Source: Aphrocallistes beatrix (lineage: Eukaryota; Porifera; Hexactinellida; Sceptrulophora; Aphrocallistidae). From it: a stretch of 64,000 nucleotides of DNA. Of the stretch, positions 32,989 through 44,468 are shown one piece after another (positions within the stretch are counted from its first letter, which is position 1; each line of letters opens with the position of its first letter). The DNA lies in assembly GCA_963281255.1 (NCBI GenBank), contig OY725494.1:1191934-1255933 (forward strand), written 5' to 3'. Both the position numbers and the translations under genes were made by a program. Under the pieces are notes generated by a model. That model saw only the letters and a program-made list of their open reading frames with translations, did not search any database and was not told the origin of the DNA.

Positions 32989-34080
32989 CTAGCGGGCGAA
33001 GGTGTATCGCGGGTCCTTTTGACTCCGCAGCCAGCATAGTGGGTTGTGATCAGTCAGTAGCTCTACCCTATCTGATTCCCTCAGATATGTGCGCCATTTT
33101 CTGCATGCTGCTATTAGATCCCAAGCTTCTAGTTGTCCCGCCGAGTAGTTCCTCTGTGATGACGTAAGTGAGGATGAGAAGTAGTCAATTGGACGTAAAT
33201 CGCCTGACAACGGATCCCGTTGAGATAGGACTCCAGCAACTGCTTTGAAACTGGCATCAGTCTCCACTACAAACTCTCTGCTCCAGTTTGGGAACGCTAA
33301 TAGAACTGGTGCTTCTGCAAACCTCGATCTAAGCTGCCGAAACGCGTCATCTTGCTGTTTACTCCATTCCCATGACCTTCCTTTCTTCATCAATTCGTAC
33401 AGAGGTTTTGCTATTCCTGCCAGGATAAGAATATACGAGCGATAAAAATTGATGCAACCAAGGAACCTTTGGAGCTCACCAACTGATTTTGGGGTTGGGA
33501 ACTTGGCTAGCTTCTGAGCAGCAGTGGGAGCTGGTCTCCTTCCTCTCTCTGACACCAGATGTCCTAAGAACTCTACCTCATCAAATCCAAACTGGCATTT
33601 ACGATATTTCACACTAATGTTTGCCTGGTCTAGACGCTCAAACACAACGCGATCTAGATTAGGGTGTTTTCCATCAATTGCTGAAATGTAGCTTGGGAAT
33701 TTACCAATCCGAAAGGCATCGCAATCATTTCGTAAAGTCTCCTTGGTACATTGAATGCCATCTTCTCCACATCGTTTTCGCAGACGGGCACACACCAGTA
33801 TGCTGAGGTAATGTCGACGACTGAAAAGTATCGGTACCCGTACAATCTATCAAGGATTGTTTGGATTCGTGGAATGCTATATCATCCTTTTTAGGCACTT
33901 GATTGAGTTTCCTATAGTCAATCGTGAATCGCTGCCGTCCATCTTTCTTCGCCACCAGCACGACATTGTTGGCCCAAGGTGAACTTGAAGGCCTACACAG
34001 ATTTTGCGCCAGCAACTCATCCAACTGTCGATTGATATCCTCTTCCCATCGAGGAGGCAGTCTGTGTGGTTTAATCTTAA
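32989..34080 (-). pseudogene. Gypsy-type pol remnant: reverse transcriptase and RNase H
   Basis: Reading from 34080 downwards, blocks are RT fingers (SPWANNVVLVAKKDG, FTIDYRKLN), then in another frame SVVDITSAYW and MPFGLVNSQATFQQL, then CQFGFDEVEFLGHLVS and the RNase H blocks VVETDASFKAVAGVLSQ and LLTDHNPLCWLR. The YxDD polymerase active-site segment between the MPFG and FLGH blocks is missing, and the frame changes at least twice. No protease or integrase follows. Confidence 0.85.
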
Positions 34081-34082
34081 TA

Positions 34083-35703
34083 CAGTCTGTTTAACAATTA
34101 TTGGCACTAATTTAATATTGTCATAAAGTAAATTTGTGTTGATACATAAGAAAGGCAATTATAGGTTACATTTTGTAATATCTAAGTATTATGATATCAA
34201 TAAAATCAGTACTTTATCTTCTTTTCTTTTAATTTGATACACTGTCGTATCCGCTTGGGCATTGAATTTATAAAATTCGCAAGAAAATCGGGGGTAAAAG
34301 TGCTCCACTCTTTAACAATTGTGGTTTCTAATTCAGCTATGTTTGAAAAGTGACTGATTGAGAGATGATGCTTTAACACCCCCAGATGTTTTCTATTGGG
34401 TTTAGTTCCGGGGAATATGGTGGCCAAGGCAAAACTTCAAATTTTCACTATCTTTCCAAGCTCTACTGACTTTGGATGAGTGTATTGGAGAGTTGTCTTC
34501 TTGCAGTATCCATCCTTCTGGATACAAAACGTGAGCTGATTCAAGCAAACATCCATTTAGTGTTTCGATATACAACTGTGAATTGAAATTCTGTTTGAAA
34601 ACCTTTAGTACAGTCGCTCCTCTAGCAGAAATACCACCCCAAATGTGAAGTTTCGGGACATGACGGGATATCTGTGAAATTGGATTTTCATCTCCTTTAG
34701 TCCACAACCGCAGACGGTGTCTATTTAGCCAAACCGAACACTCATCTGTAAAGAAAACACATTCCCAGTCTTTCAGCTTTTGTTCTTTACACCATGCAAC
34801 TCTTCTTTTCGCTATTTCATTAGTAATAAATAGACCTGTGACAGTTTTTTACAACTGAATCCAGCTTTCTGAATAAATCTGAAGACAGTGGAGTTAGAGG
34901 GGACTTCTTGGTATTTGTAAGCTAAATTTGAACGAAACTTACGTATAGACATCTTCGGGAATGTTTCAAGAGTTCTGATGAGTGATTGTTTATGAGAAAT
35001 CGATGTTACTGTTGGCGGTCCTGCACCTTTCTTATGCTTTATGGATTTTCCAGACATCACAAGCTTTTTAATACGAAATATTGTTCTTTTAGGACATCCA
35101 GTTCTTCGGAATATTTCCTCCACCGAGTCTATCCCTGCATCAATTATGTTTTAATCTTGACTCGTGTATCATATTGACTCATTCCGAATGCTATGTATAT
35201 GTATGATTACAATGACTTGAAAATAATAGGTTAAGATGGGTGAAGTTGAGTTCAGTTTTCGCAAGAAAAAACATTTGAGGAAACAAAGCTGAGACAATTT
35301 TTTTTATAAGGATTACCACTGTTTAGTTAGACTATTAAGATATAAAGTGTTATTGAATTAATGGAGGGTTGTAAATACCGGTTAGGAGGTATAAATTGTC
35401 TATAGGATATATACATACACACTGAAGTCCCATTATAACCAAGTGGTTACAACGAGGTGGTTATTTGTCCCTTTTAAAATCAGATTCTAAATTCACATTA
35501 TGGATGATATTCGAGGCACCAAGCTTCAAATGTAAGTACTAGCCATGTCAAAAATTTTATGATTTATACACTTGAAAAAATCAAATTGGTAAATACGAGA
35601 TCAAATGCCACGCCCCCTGAAATGATCATGACGCCCCTCAGGTAAGAACCACTGATCTAGAATATAGAATTTCATTGAGTGCCAATAATTATGAAACAGA
35701 CTG
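34083..35703 (-). mobile_element. Tc1-like transposon with TA duplication, 1,621 bp
   Basis: Left end CAGTCTGTTTAACAATTATT and right end mirror ...AATTATGAAACAGACTG, with TA at 34081-34082 and 35704-35705. Removing it restores the Gypsy gag-to-pol region. The transposase inside is read on the minus strand. Confidence 0.85.
34206..35130 (-). pseudogene. Tc1-like transposase pseudogene
   Basis: Segments in order are a helix-turn-helix (EEIFRRTGCPKRTIFRIKKL), a GRPR-like linker changed to GAGPP, a second helical domain, LHIWGGISARGATVLK, WILQEDNSPIHSS with the second Asp, a PPYSPELNPIE-type block in a shifted frame near 34400-34440, and a C-terminus ending FINSMPKRIRQCI. Frame shifts occur near 34810 and 34430, so no intact protein can be made. 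Confidence 0.8.
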
Positions 35704-35705
35704 TA

Positions 35706-36201
35706 GGTAGTGCATCCATAACTTGGATTGAGTGTTTGCATTTGTCCGTCCGTACTGGTCTCTAGTCCAAACCTGTTCTATCATTGTGTTTTCATCCATT
35801 GACATTAACCTTCGCGCAAGGGCTGTACATGCATTCAAATTGGAGTGTCCGGCTCGCTTTGCCTGTTTTCGAAGCCGGTTGAAGAAGACCTCTATTCGCA
35901 CATCCCTATCCCACTGAATTTTCCGGTACCGGGTCATTGCTTAGAATTGATCAATAGGCGGATCGAGCCTTTCACACAGCAGCGAAAATGCTTCCTTTAG
36001 GGTTGTTTCTATGATCGCATCCAATACCGTGGACTGCTCATATTCATTTCGGCAGATGAAGGAGGGTAAGATCTGTATGGCCGATTTCTCAGTGGAATTC
36101 GCAACTAAAGAGCTGGTAGCTGCGGTAAATAGCGGCTGCCAATTTTCTATGCGTAGATCCTCAGTAAGCGGAGGAATGGGAATATTTAGTGGGGCTGCCA
36201 T
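35706..36201 (-). pseudogene. Gypsy gag-like remnant
   Basis: From ATG 36201 the sequence reads MAAPLNIPIPPLTEDLRIEN, ending CERLDPPIDQF at a stop (35941). It continues immediately in another frame as VEVFFNRLRKQAKRAGHS-like sequence (35705-35937). The LDPP...FF.RLRK pattern and placement upstream of pol suit an LTR-element gag. Function inferred from position. Confidence 0.55.
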
Positions 36202-37080
36202 TGCGTAGCTAATTTCTCATAATGTGACGGGTCTATGAATGACCAGTGTTTAATCAATAGATTATAAGAATAACAAATTAAGATAGAGAATGGTAGACTA
36301 AACGAGTTGACATGTGCGGAATATCAATAGAGTATCCTACAGCCTATATCCTAGCTATCTAAGGTATCCTAGCAACTATATAAATACACACTAGGTGAGT
36401 GTCTCTAAAAATGTTGTAATTATATTAAATGAAAGCCCATCGCAAGCTGTCATGCTAACACAGCTGGTAAGCTAGCATAATGTAATAATCTAATTTCCTA
36501 ACCGCACACGTATTTAAAATAACACTTCCTTCATTATTTAAGCGTTTTAATAAAACTGGTGCTGTGTACCCCCTTTGTTGATTCCCTTCGCATTTAAGTA
36601 CTTTTTACAGGAATCACACTCAGTTAATTTCCCACATACTGAGCGCTCAAAATGGTTCTAAATTTTAGATCTTGCAAAATGTTGAAATATAACTTTTTAA
36701 GCCATTATACGTAGGTACGATATAACGATAATGTAACAAATACGATTTAGAATGAAATTGAGGCTTTTCGGACGATTCGCCTTATATTTAAAGTTTGAAT
36801 AGCTAGAATAGTTGCATCTGTTAAGCATTTATTAATTTTGATGTCTTATTCATAATGATAACATGTTTCATTCAATATTAACAATACGAAACCAACGACA
36901 TCCATGGTTTATTAATACAATTAATACTTTCACTCAAAATTCTACGCAACAGGTCTTATTCTTACTTCGCACGTTTTAGGTCTTATTCCAACTTGAATTT
37001 TAGGTCTTATTCATACTTCAACTTTAAGTCTTATTCCGATTCCCTGTCTATTTATATTGTCGCTGAATAAAATTAAGTAA
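36202..37080. other. Non-coding stretch with AGGTCTTATTC repeats
   Basis: No gene. Near 36895-37040 an inverted relative of the 1480-1640 repeat appears, with TAGGTCTTATTCNNACTTC repeated about three times. Possible Gypsy leader or LTR sequence at the 36200 side was not resolved. Confidence 0.4.
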
Positions 37081-38070
37081 ATATCAAAGAGAATTTTACC
37101 CCGAATGTTTTGGGATAATTGTGAATAATAATTCATATTCCTAGCACTACGAAGTATAATCTATCAGTTAAGAATGGTTAAAGAGCTTCCGAAAAGTATA
37201 TTAGGAAGTTAGAGCGAAAGTCTACGACTTTTAGTATCCAAGTTAAGATTTTCGAAAAATGCTATGTCATCATATGACAAAAATCTAAAACTTAACATTA
37301 CATAGGGTGTAGTGCAATTATTATCAAATAATCATATATGTACACTCATAAAAAGTATATTAGGAAGTGAGAACTAAGAATTTGGACTTATATTTACAGA
37401 GATAGAGAGATGTCTCTTTTTGGACCCTAAATGGGGGTTTTTGACCGAATCTGTGAGGTCCAAGGCCAGAACTTTCAAAATAATTATCAAAAGTACTCCA
37501 ATTTTACTGCACACATTATTAACGACAATTGTATTCATTATTTAGCAAAATAGCTACATTTGAATACATATTTAATGATTAGATTCGCCATTTTCTAATA
37601 TATTCTAAGTTCTCCATATAATTTGTATTACAATTAAATCAATGATAAGTCGAGAATTATTTATTTTTTGACAAAGGAAAGTTCGTGGAACCTATATATT
37701 TTCGCATATATCCTTTTAGTTAAGATTATAATAGATTATATATCTTCAATAGTTTTTAAGATATGACATCGCCCTCTTTCGGGACCATAGAGAGATATTA
37801 TGCCCGAACTCTACCTATAATATGTGCGATATCTCAAGAACAAAGGGTCGGATCCGAACAAATTTTTTTTTTGAAACGATCAGAATTTTATTTCTGATCC
37901 AGTGATCGCTTAATATCTGATATCAAACTTGCGATTTCCCTAGCATTTAATAAATGAACTCCCTTATAAACCTATTTTGTTTGGATTTGCCCATTCTTTT
38001 AAATCTTTGTGTTATATAATCTCCAAAGGTCCCAAAACAATGTTAAGGTCCATATCATTAATTGATTTTT
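37080..38070 (+). mobile_element. TTAA-target repeat B, internal fragment (B5)
   Basis: Closely follows the 51360-52320 part of element B3 (for example AGTATATTAGGAAGTTAGAG, then GCATATATCCTTTTAGTTAA), without either terminus. Confidence 0.75.
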
Positions 38071-38135
38071 CAAAATAACCTCCAATAGCATGTCTGTACC
38101 CTGTTGAGCCTTTTCACCTTCTAGATAAACAAAAT

Positions 38136-38462
38136 CTAATAGCTTATTCTGAATGCTATCTTGGTTGAAATAGCGTATAATAATCGGATTGTCTTTAATT
38201 CAGCAGGATTTGAAGCATCGGATGATAATGAAAATTTTATACCAGATTTTAATTCAGCTAATACCACTTCAATACTCAAAGGTGATAGAACGCCAGTTAT
38301 ATTTCGTTCAGTTTTAGTCCTAGCAGAATGAAAGTTTTTGGCAATCTCGGAATTAGTGAAACATACTGAGAGTAAGCGAGATGTACAATCCATTGTTTTG
38401 AAAGAATGGTGGTGCTTTACTGTATGAAATTTAAATGCACCCTCTGCTGCAGCAATCTTCAA
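38136..38462 (-). pseudogene. hAT-like transposase fragment (N-terminal region)
   Basis: The 108-residue open segment reads EGAFKFHTVKHHHSFKTMDC then VCFTNSEIAKNFHSARTKTE, LSPLSIEVVLAELKSG and FSLSSDASN. This is the segment before the first catalytic Asp in a widespread hAT-derived protein family. The usual DES/DAS motif is present as SDASN. Nothing before or after it continues the domain. Confidence 0.6.
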
Positions 38463-38469
38463 ACTAAAA

Positions 38470-38689
38470 TGAGAATTTTTTAAAAATGTGACAATGACGT
38501 CATAATTCCATGATGAGTCGACATTTTCGTCTAAACTCAGAACTTAGTGGAGCCATAGCCAAAAGACCCCCACATGGCAAAAATTAGCTTCCTGTGCCTG
38601 GCAGTTTCTTCAGTCAATTCGTTACATATATATACGTATATATATAGTATATATATTTATAAAGATTAATCGAGTTTTAATAGTAAGAA
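38470..38689 (-). mobile_element. Repeat C, 5' fragment (C1a)
   Basis: Reverse-oriented 5' part of the C family: ACAATGACGTCATAATTCCA, TGCCTGGCAGTTTCTTC, ATTCGTTACATATATATACG and ATTAATCGAGTTTTAATAG. It abuts the 3' end of the next copy. Confidence 0.7.
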
Positions 38690-39665
38690 CAAGCGCGCTT
38701 CGCTTGCTTGTGCTGCGCGGCTGGCAGACACTGTGTCCGCCGGAGGCGCCCTTTGGGCGCCTGTGGTCACCATTAATTAATTATATGGGAGAAAACATCT
38801 CTAAATACCTCTGTCCCACTGTTATAATCGATATCGCACGAAAAATCACCGAATTTGTGAATTTTTAAAATTTTGATGCGTAGTGATGACGTCATAACAA
38901 AGTGATGAGTGATTATTTTTGATGATAGTTGCATCATATGTGAGGTATGCTAGTATACAGATTCTATTAAAATTTCAGCCTTCTATCTCCTATAATGACT
39001 ACGTTATGCTCGAATAACTGTATTGCTTAATTTTATTAAATGTGACAATGACGTCATAATTCCATGATGAGTCGACATTTTCGTCTGAGCTCAGAACTTA
39101 ATGGAGCCATAGCCAAAATACTCCCACATGCCAAAAATCAGCTTTCTGCGCCTGACAGTTTCTTCAATCATTTCGTTACATATATATATATATACAGGGT
39201 GTTTCATTGATTACACACAAAAGTAAATTGTTTTCATTTCATTTGTGATTGAGATAATTTAATTATTTTGGGCTTTTGAAAGGAAATCCTTTGACATTTA
39301 TGAAAAACAATGAAGCAAACCGTTGGAATAAAAGTAAATGATTTTAAAACATCATTAATATGGGATAACTCATTTCCGATTTAGTCATTTTGGGCGGGAA
39401 ACCTTAGAAGTGTGGGGTAGTATTGAATAGGACTGATTTTTATGGTAAAATTCTACCATCTTGATCTTGTTTGTTTGTCATCTAGCTTGACAATTTTGTT
39501 GTCACACAAATGTCAGAAGGTGCTAAACAACATCATAAAAGGGGAAGATGATTAGTAAATATTTACTTAGTAATTTCAAATTCTTTTCGTGATACAATCG
39601 CTGAAACACCTTGTATATATATACGTATATATATATATACAAACATTAATCGAGTTTTAATAGTT
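38690..39665 (-). mobile_element. Repeat C, full-length copy with nested MITE (C1b)
   Basis: On the minus strand it runs from CTATTAAAACTCGATTAATG (39665) to the GC-rich 3' hairpin AAGCAAGCGAAGCGCGCTTG at 38690. The interior holds TGACGTCAT motifs. A Tc1/mariner MITE interrupts it at 39195-39613. C and D repeats share the GAATTGATTGAAGAA 5' motif and the GC-rich 3' hairpin. Confidence 0.65.
39195..39613. mobile_element. Tc1/mariner MITE, 419 bp
   Basis: Left end CAGGGTGTTTCATTGATTAC and right end GATACAATCGCTGAAACACC plus TTG, flanked by TA at 39193-39194 and 39614-39615. No ORF. Confidence 0.8.
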
Positions 39666-39728
39666 AGGATGTTGTGATACTAGTTGAAGTAGATGTTAGA
39701 ACAGCTTTTAGCCTATAATATATGTATA

Positions 39729-40076
39729 CAGTGGAACCTGTATATAACGGCCATCCAAGAGACTGGACAAAATTGGCCGTTATACACAGGTGACCGTTAT
39801 ATACAGGTGATTGTCTTAATGCCCAAATGTATCAACGTAGTGCAATAAATATAAAGTTTTGAGAAATCTATTACTTGAAGTAAATACGAGAAACTTGTTT
39901 ATTTTTCGTAACAGGTCCTGTAATAAACACATTAAAAGGTGAAAAAGGTGATGGCCGTTATAGAGTTTTAGGGTCACTAAGGGAGTAAAAACGGGTGGCC
40001 GCTGACCGCGTTGAGCAGGTGACCGCTATACACAGGTGACTGTTATAAAGAGTGGCCGTTATAGCAGGTTCGACTG
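39729..40076. mobile_element. Pogo/Tigger-like MITE, 348 bp
   Basis: Left end CAGTGGAACCTGTATATAAC and right end GTTATAGCAGGTTCGACTG, flanked by TA at 39727-39728 and 40077-40078. Repeated GGCCGTTATA and CAGGTGACCG motifs inside are typical of this MITE style. Confidence 0.8.
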
Positions 40077-40361
40077 TATATGATAGCGGTATTATCTTAA
40101 TCTCAACAAAGCTTGTCTCTGGTGAAGGTAAACGCATTTTTATGATTTTGTGATACAAATTTATCCAAAAACTCAGCCCTGTCCAGCGTATCCTTCGCCT
40201 CAGTAGCTGTTCCCCACGGGGGGCATGACTCCTCGCTAAAATTCAGTGTTAATACTGCCTTTTTTGTCTTGATTTTTACTCCTCCAAATGAATAAGTTAT
40301 AAGTCAAAATAGATCAAAATTATTGTTCCATATATGGTTAGAATAGCTGTTGATGCTGCAC

Positions 40362-41228
40362 TATTTTTTTCTTAATTCTCTTTTTATTTGTATTATCAAA
40401 ATTCTGTCTATTCATTATGTTCTACTCTTCGAGATCTATCAGAAACCGTTAAGTTTACGTCCCTATGTTGAATTTACAAAAAGTTATCACCTTTATAATT
40501 ACAGAAAAAAAAGTCTCAGAAATATGATTTAGAAAATATTTATATATGTCCCTCAATTTCCAATAGTTTTAACTGCTTTGGAATATTAAATAACATGCAA
40601 ATATCCTTATTCGACAACTTATAGCACTACTTTACTTCAAAATATGGTATATCAAATTTTTCTCCATCAAAAGTGTGAAAAAATGGTCATTACTGACTGG
40701 CCACCCAAAAATAACCACATTCGATAGTGTCCACCGGAACTCGAGATCAATAACTTCTTCGAACCATGTCAGATCATCATTTTAATACTAAATTCGTGCT
40801 CAGCACTAAATTTCCAGCAATTTGATATATATATTGACCATATTTGGAGAAGTTTTTGGATGTCCATGCATAGCAACGGCCAGAAATTTTTCACATTCCT
40901 GGGCGTTGCTAGGAACCCGCAGCCAAAGACTTTCTCCAAAAATGTTCAATATATATATCAAATTGCTGTAAATTTAGTGCTGAGCACGAATTTAGCATTA
41001 AAATGATGATCTGACATGATTCAAAGATGTTATGGATATGAGACAAAATGTGTCCTTTTCTAGGCGACACCAGGTGGTACAAGTGGCTCTAAGTGGCGAA
41101 ATATTGGCATTGAAATTCTAAAAATCAAAATTATTGTTTAGAACCCCTTTAGTTATCCTAAAATGGTTAAAAAGGACTTTTGGTAATTTTTTGCTAAAAA
41201 GCAAAATGCCCATAGGAAAGGCCAAACT
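40362..41228. mobile_element. TTAA-target fold-back element A3, left end missing
   Basis: Matches the A1/A2/A4 interior, including GCAACGGCCAG and CAGCAATTTGATATATATAT, and ends CATAGGAAAGGCCAAACTTAA near 41228. The opposite terminus is absent. A shorter scrap follows at about 41270-41350. Confidence 0.75.
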
Positions 41229-41379
41229 TAAGTGCTAAAAACAGGCTACAAAACAATTTTCTTCGGAAAGGCTTGATTTCCATTAGTTTTTACTGTATCC
41301 TAATATTAAATAACATCCAAACATCCTTAATCAACAACTTATAGTGCTACTTAACACTTATGTTTGTTTATAATAATGT

Positions 41380-41780
41380 CTTGCTATTTTATAAGCTATT
41401 TCGGGCACTTAGTATGCCTTATGTATCGCAGGCCATGATCTCCCCTTATTGGTTTAGGCACACATCTTGCATACACCTCTCACAACTCTGTATTGCACGA
41501 GTAATGTGATATTTGGGTTCCAGTCTGCAGACAAACATCATATCGCGTGTACCATGATTGATCTTAATGTGGACATTAACAAGAACACTCATACGTCTTC
41601 TCGCGCTACAACGCGTAATGCTATTTTGCTAGATCCTGAACCTCCCTTACGATGAAGTGTACTGGATTCTACGCTCTCAAGTAACAGATACTGCTTCTCC
41701 ATCTACTCCAATTGTTGGCTATGCTGGTAATCTCAATTCCCACAAAACTCTATCGCTTCTTCAACTTCCTTTAGTTTGGG
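41380..41780. other. Non-repeat stretch, not recognised
   Basis: Slightly less AT-rich than its surroundings, with two adjacent open segments (41467-41655 and 41657-41842) in different frames. No family was recognised; could be eroded coding sequence. Confidence 0.3.
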
Positions 41781-41784
41781 CTTC

Positions 41785-42165
41785 AATGGGAATATTCGTT
41801 TTTTATCAAAAATGGCCAAAAGTCCCTTTTTATCGTTTTTAGATCCCTAAAGAGGGCCGAAACATCAATCTCGATTTTTAGAATTTAAATGCCAATATTT
41901 CGCCACTTAGAGCCACTTGTACCACCTGGTGTCGCTCAAAATACGACACATTTTTAAGCGAAACGTCTCATATGTATAACTTCTTTTAAACATGTCAGAT
42001 CATCATTGTAATGCTGAATTCGTGCTCAGCACTAAATTTCCAGCAATTTGATATACGTATATATATTGGACACATTTGGGGAATCGTTTGGCTTCGGGTT
42101 CCAAGCAACGGCCAGGAATGTGAAAAAATTCAGAGAACCAAAAGATTTTCCAATGATGGTCAACA
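41785..42165. mobile_element. TTAA-target fold-back A, fragment (A5)
   Basis: Matches one half of A1 (GCCACTTAGAGCCACTTGTA, CCACCTGGTGTCGC, GTGCTCAGCACTAAATTTCC) and breaks off at the start of repeat C2. Confidence 0.7.
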
Positions 42166-42712
42166 TCCTGACTATTAAAACTCGATTAATGTGTATATGT
42201 GTATATATATATGTATATACTATATCTCTGTAACGAATTGATTGAAGAAACTGCCAGGCACAGAAAACTGATTTTTGGCATGTGGGAGTCTTTTGGCTAT
42301 GTCTCCACTAAGTTCTGACCTCAGACGAAATGGTCCACTCATCATGGAATTATGACGTCATTCTCCCATTTTAATAATTTAAAATTTCAGTTTTTCGGCT
42401 ATAACTCCATTTAGGTGTAGACGGCTGAATTTTAAGAGAATGTGTATATTAATATACCTCAGATATAATACAACTATCATCAAAAAATGATGACTCATCA
42501 CTTTGTTATGACGTCATCATTACGCATCAAAATTGTAAAAAATGTAAAATTTCGTGATTTTTCGAGTGATATCGATTTGAACATAAGGCAGACATATTTA
42601 GAGATGTTATCTCTCTTATAATTAACCAATGTGACCCCAAGCGACCGAAGGGAGCCTCTGGCGGACACAGTGTTCGCAAGCCGCGCAGCGGAAGCAAGCG
42701 AAGCGCGATTGT
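42166..42712 (+). mobile_element. Repeat C, copy C2 (plus orientation)
   Basis: Runs from CTATTAAAACTCGATTAATG to CAAGCGAAGCGCGATTGTA. The interior includes TGACGTCATCATTACGCATC and the 3' segment CCGAAGGGAGCCTCTGGCGG. About 547 bp. Confidence 0.7.
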
Positions 42713-42721
42713 AAAGATAAA

Positions 42722-43985
42722 TCCTTACTATTAAAAGTCGATTAATGTGTATGTGTGTATATATATACATATAAATATACATATATATCTGTAACGAATT
42801 GTTTGAAGAAACTGCCGGGCGGAGAAAGCTGATTTTTTGCAAGTGGGAGTCTTTTGTCTATGGCTCCACTAAGTTCTGACCTCAGAAGAAAAGGTCGAAT
42901 CATCTTGGAAATATGACGTCATTGTCATCTTTTTATAATTAGAAATTTCAGTTTACGACCATAACTCAGCCGTTTTAAGTGATAGAAAGCTGAAATTTTA
43001 ATACAATGTACACTACCCAGACAAAAGTATTTGCACACTTCATTATCTTACGTGCATTTAATACTAAATGGGTCTATTTATGAAGATTAAAACTCCGAAA
43101 CGGTAAGTGATACAACTAATCGGGTTTCAAATTCGAAATCTTCGCATTCAAATTAGTTATTGTAGGATATTTCTAATCAATTACTAATTCCCAATTATTT
43201 CAAATAATCAATCACTGCCACTTTGTGCTACATATGTCCCTTTTTATCACTATACATGATGGTGATGTACTACCCCTTGTGCCACAGGTTGATAATTTTA
43301 CTCATTGGGTTGAGCCATTTGTTAGAAATCTTCAATTATTACTAATTCGAATCGAATCTTAAATCAGACTCTTAATAGCTCTTAGAGTTTGAATACTTTT
43401 CTCTTCATGAAAAGATCAGTTTAGTACTATTTGTATGGGGAAGAATATAGTGTACAAATACTTTTGTCCGGTTAGTGTATATATTAATATATCTCACATA
43501 TGATACAACTATCAGCAAAAATGATGACGCATCACTCTGTTATGACGCCATTATTACACATCAAAAAATTTCAAAATGACAAATTTTGTGATTTTTCATG
43601 TGATATCGATCGAAAAATCATACTAACTTTTTAAAACTTTTTAACATTTGAGATATAATGATGGCATCATAACAGAGTAATAAGTCATTTTTCAATGAGA
43701 GTTGTATCATATGTGTGGTATATTAATTTACACTTTCAAATTAAAATTTTAGCCTTCTATCACCTAAAATGGCTGAATTATAGTAGAAAAACTGAAATTT
43801 CTGATTATAAAAAGGTGACAATGACGCCGTAATTCCATGATGAGTCTACATTTTCGTTTGAGGTTAGAACTCAATGGAACCATAGCCAAATGACTCCCAC
43901 TAGAAAAATGACTCCCATAAAATCAGCTTCATCTGCCTTGTAGTTTCTTCAATTAATTCGTTACAGAGATATACATATATTATAC
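42722..43985. mobile_element. Repeat C, head-to-head pair C3 with nested MITE
   Basis: 42722 starts a plus-oriented copy (CTATTAAAAGTCGATTAATG) that is interrupted by a Tc1-type MITE at 43011-43477 and breaks off near 43640. An inverted C copy follows to about 43985 (ATTAATTCGTTACAGAGATA). The 3' hairpin is lost at the junction. Confidence 0.65.
43011..43477. mobile_element. Tc1-type MITE, 467 bp
   Basis: Left end CACTACCCAGACAAAAGTAT, right end ATACTTTTGTCCGGTTAGTG, TA at 43009-43010 and 43478-43479. The C-family consensus AATGTATATTAATATAT gives the uninterrupted site. Confidence 0.8.
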
Positions 43986-43989
43986 ATCA

Positions 43990-44468
43990 TAGCCTACTCT
44001 AATATGGCCTGACATCAAATGTACCATGGATGAGGTAGAGGACGGGAATGTAAAATTCCAAAATTTTACTAGCTTAGCTTATTAACTGATTCAATGGATT
44101 CAAATTGTGTATTTTATTATATTCCCAACCTTGGTACATTTGTAAACATCAAATTCATCATAAATTATATTTAATGAATTACTAATATAACAACTCAAAC
44201 ATCTTTGTATAACATTTAATCAATGGAAAAATGACAATAAAGGTCTTCATAATGATTCTTTGCATTCTGCTCTATTTCTCATTCTATCTCTCCTTTATAT
44301 TTCTTCCATCCCTCTGGTCTCTCTCTCTTCTCTGGCATTTGATATTTAACGTGACTAAATAAATAATAAGGATTAAATATAATAATAAACATGGAATAAT
44401 GATTTGAACAGTGACTAGTAAATGTTAACAGACAAATGTGAAAGTTAAGAGCTGCAAATACTACATCA
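43990..44468. other. Non-coding stretch with a fold-back F end scrap
   Basis: CATAGCCTACTCTAATATGG at about 43988 resembles a fold-back F terminus. Thereafter no gene or bounded element was recognised. Confidence 0.4.

Larger units (their letters stand above)
32989..36201 (-). mobile_element. Degenerate Gypsy-type LTR retrotransposon, split by a Tc1 element
   Basis: Gag-like (35706-36201) and pol (32989-34080) parts lie on the minus strand on either side of the Tc1 element at 34083-35703. LTRs, a primer-binding site and an integrase were not identified, so the limits are those of coding remnants. Multiple frame breaks and missing catalytic blocks mark it as dead. Confidence 0.75.

Noticed and set aside
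42498-42842. 114-residue minus-strand open segment
   Set aside because: Spans the join of repeats C2 and C3; not conserved in other C copies.
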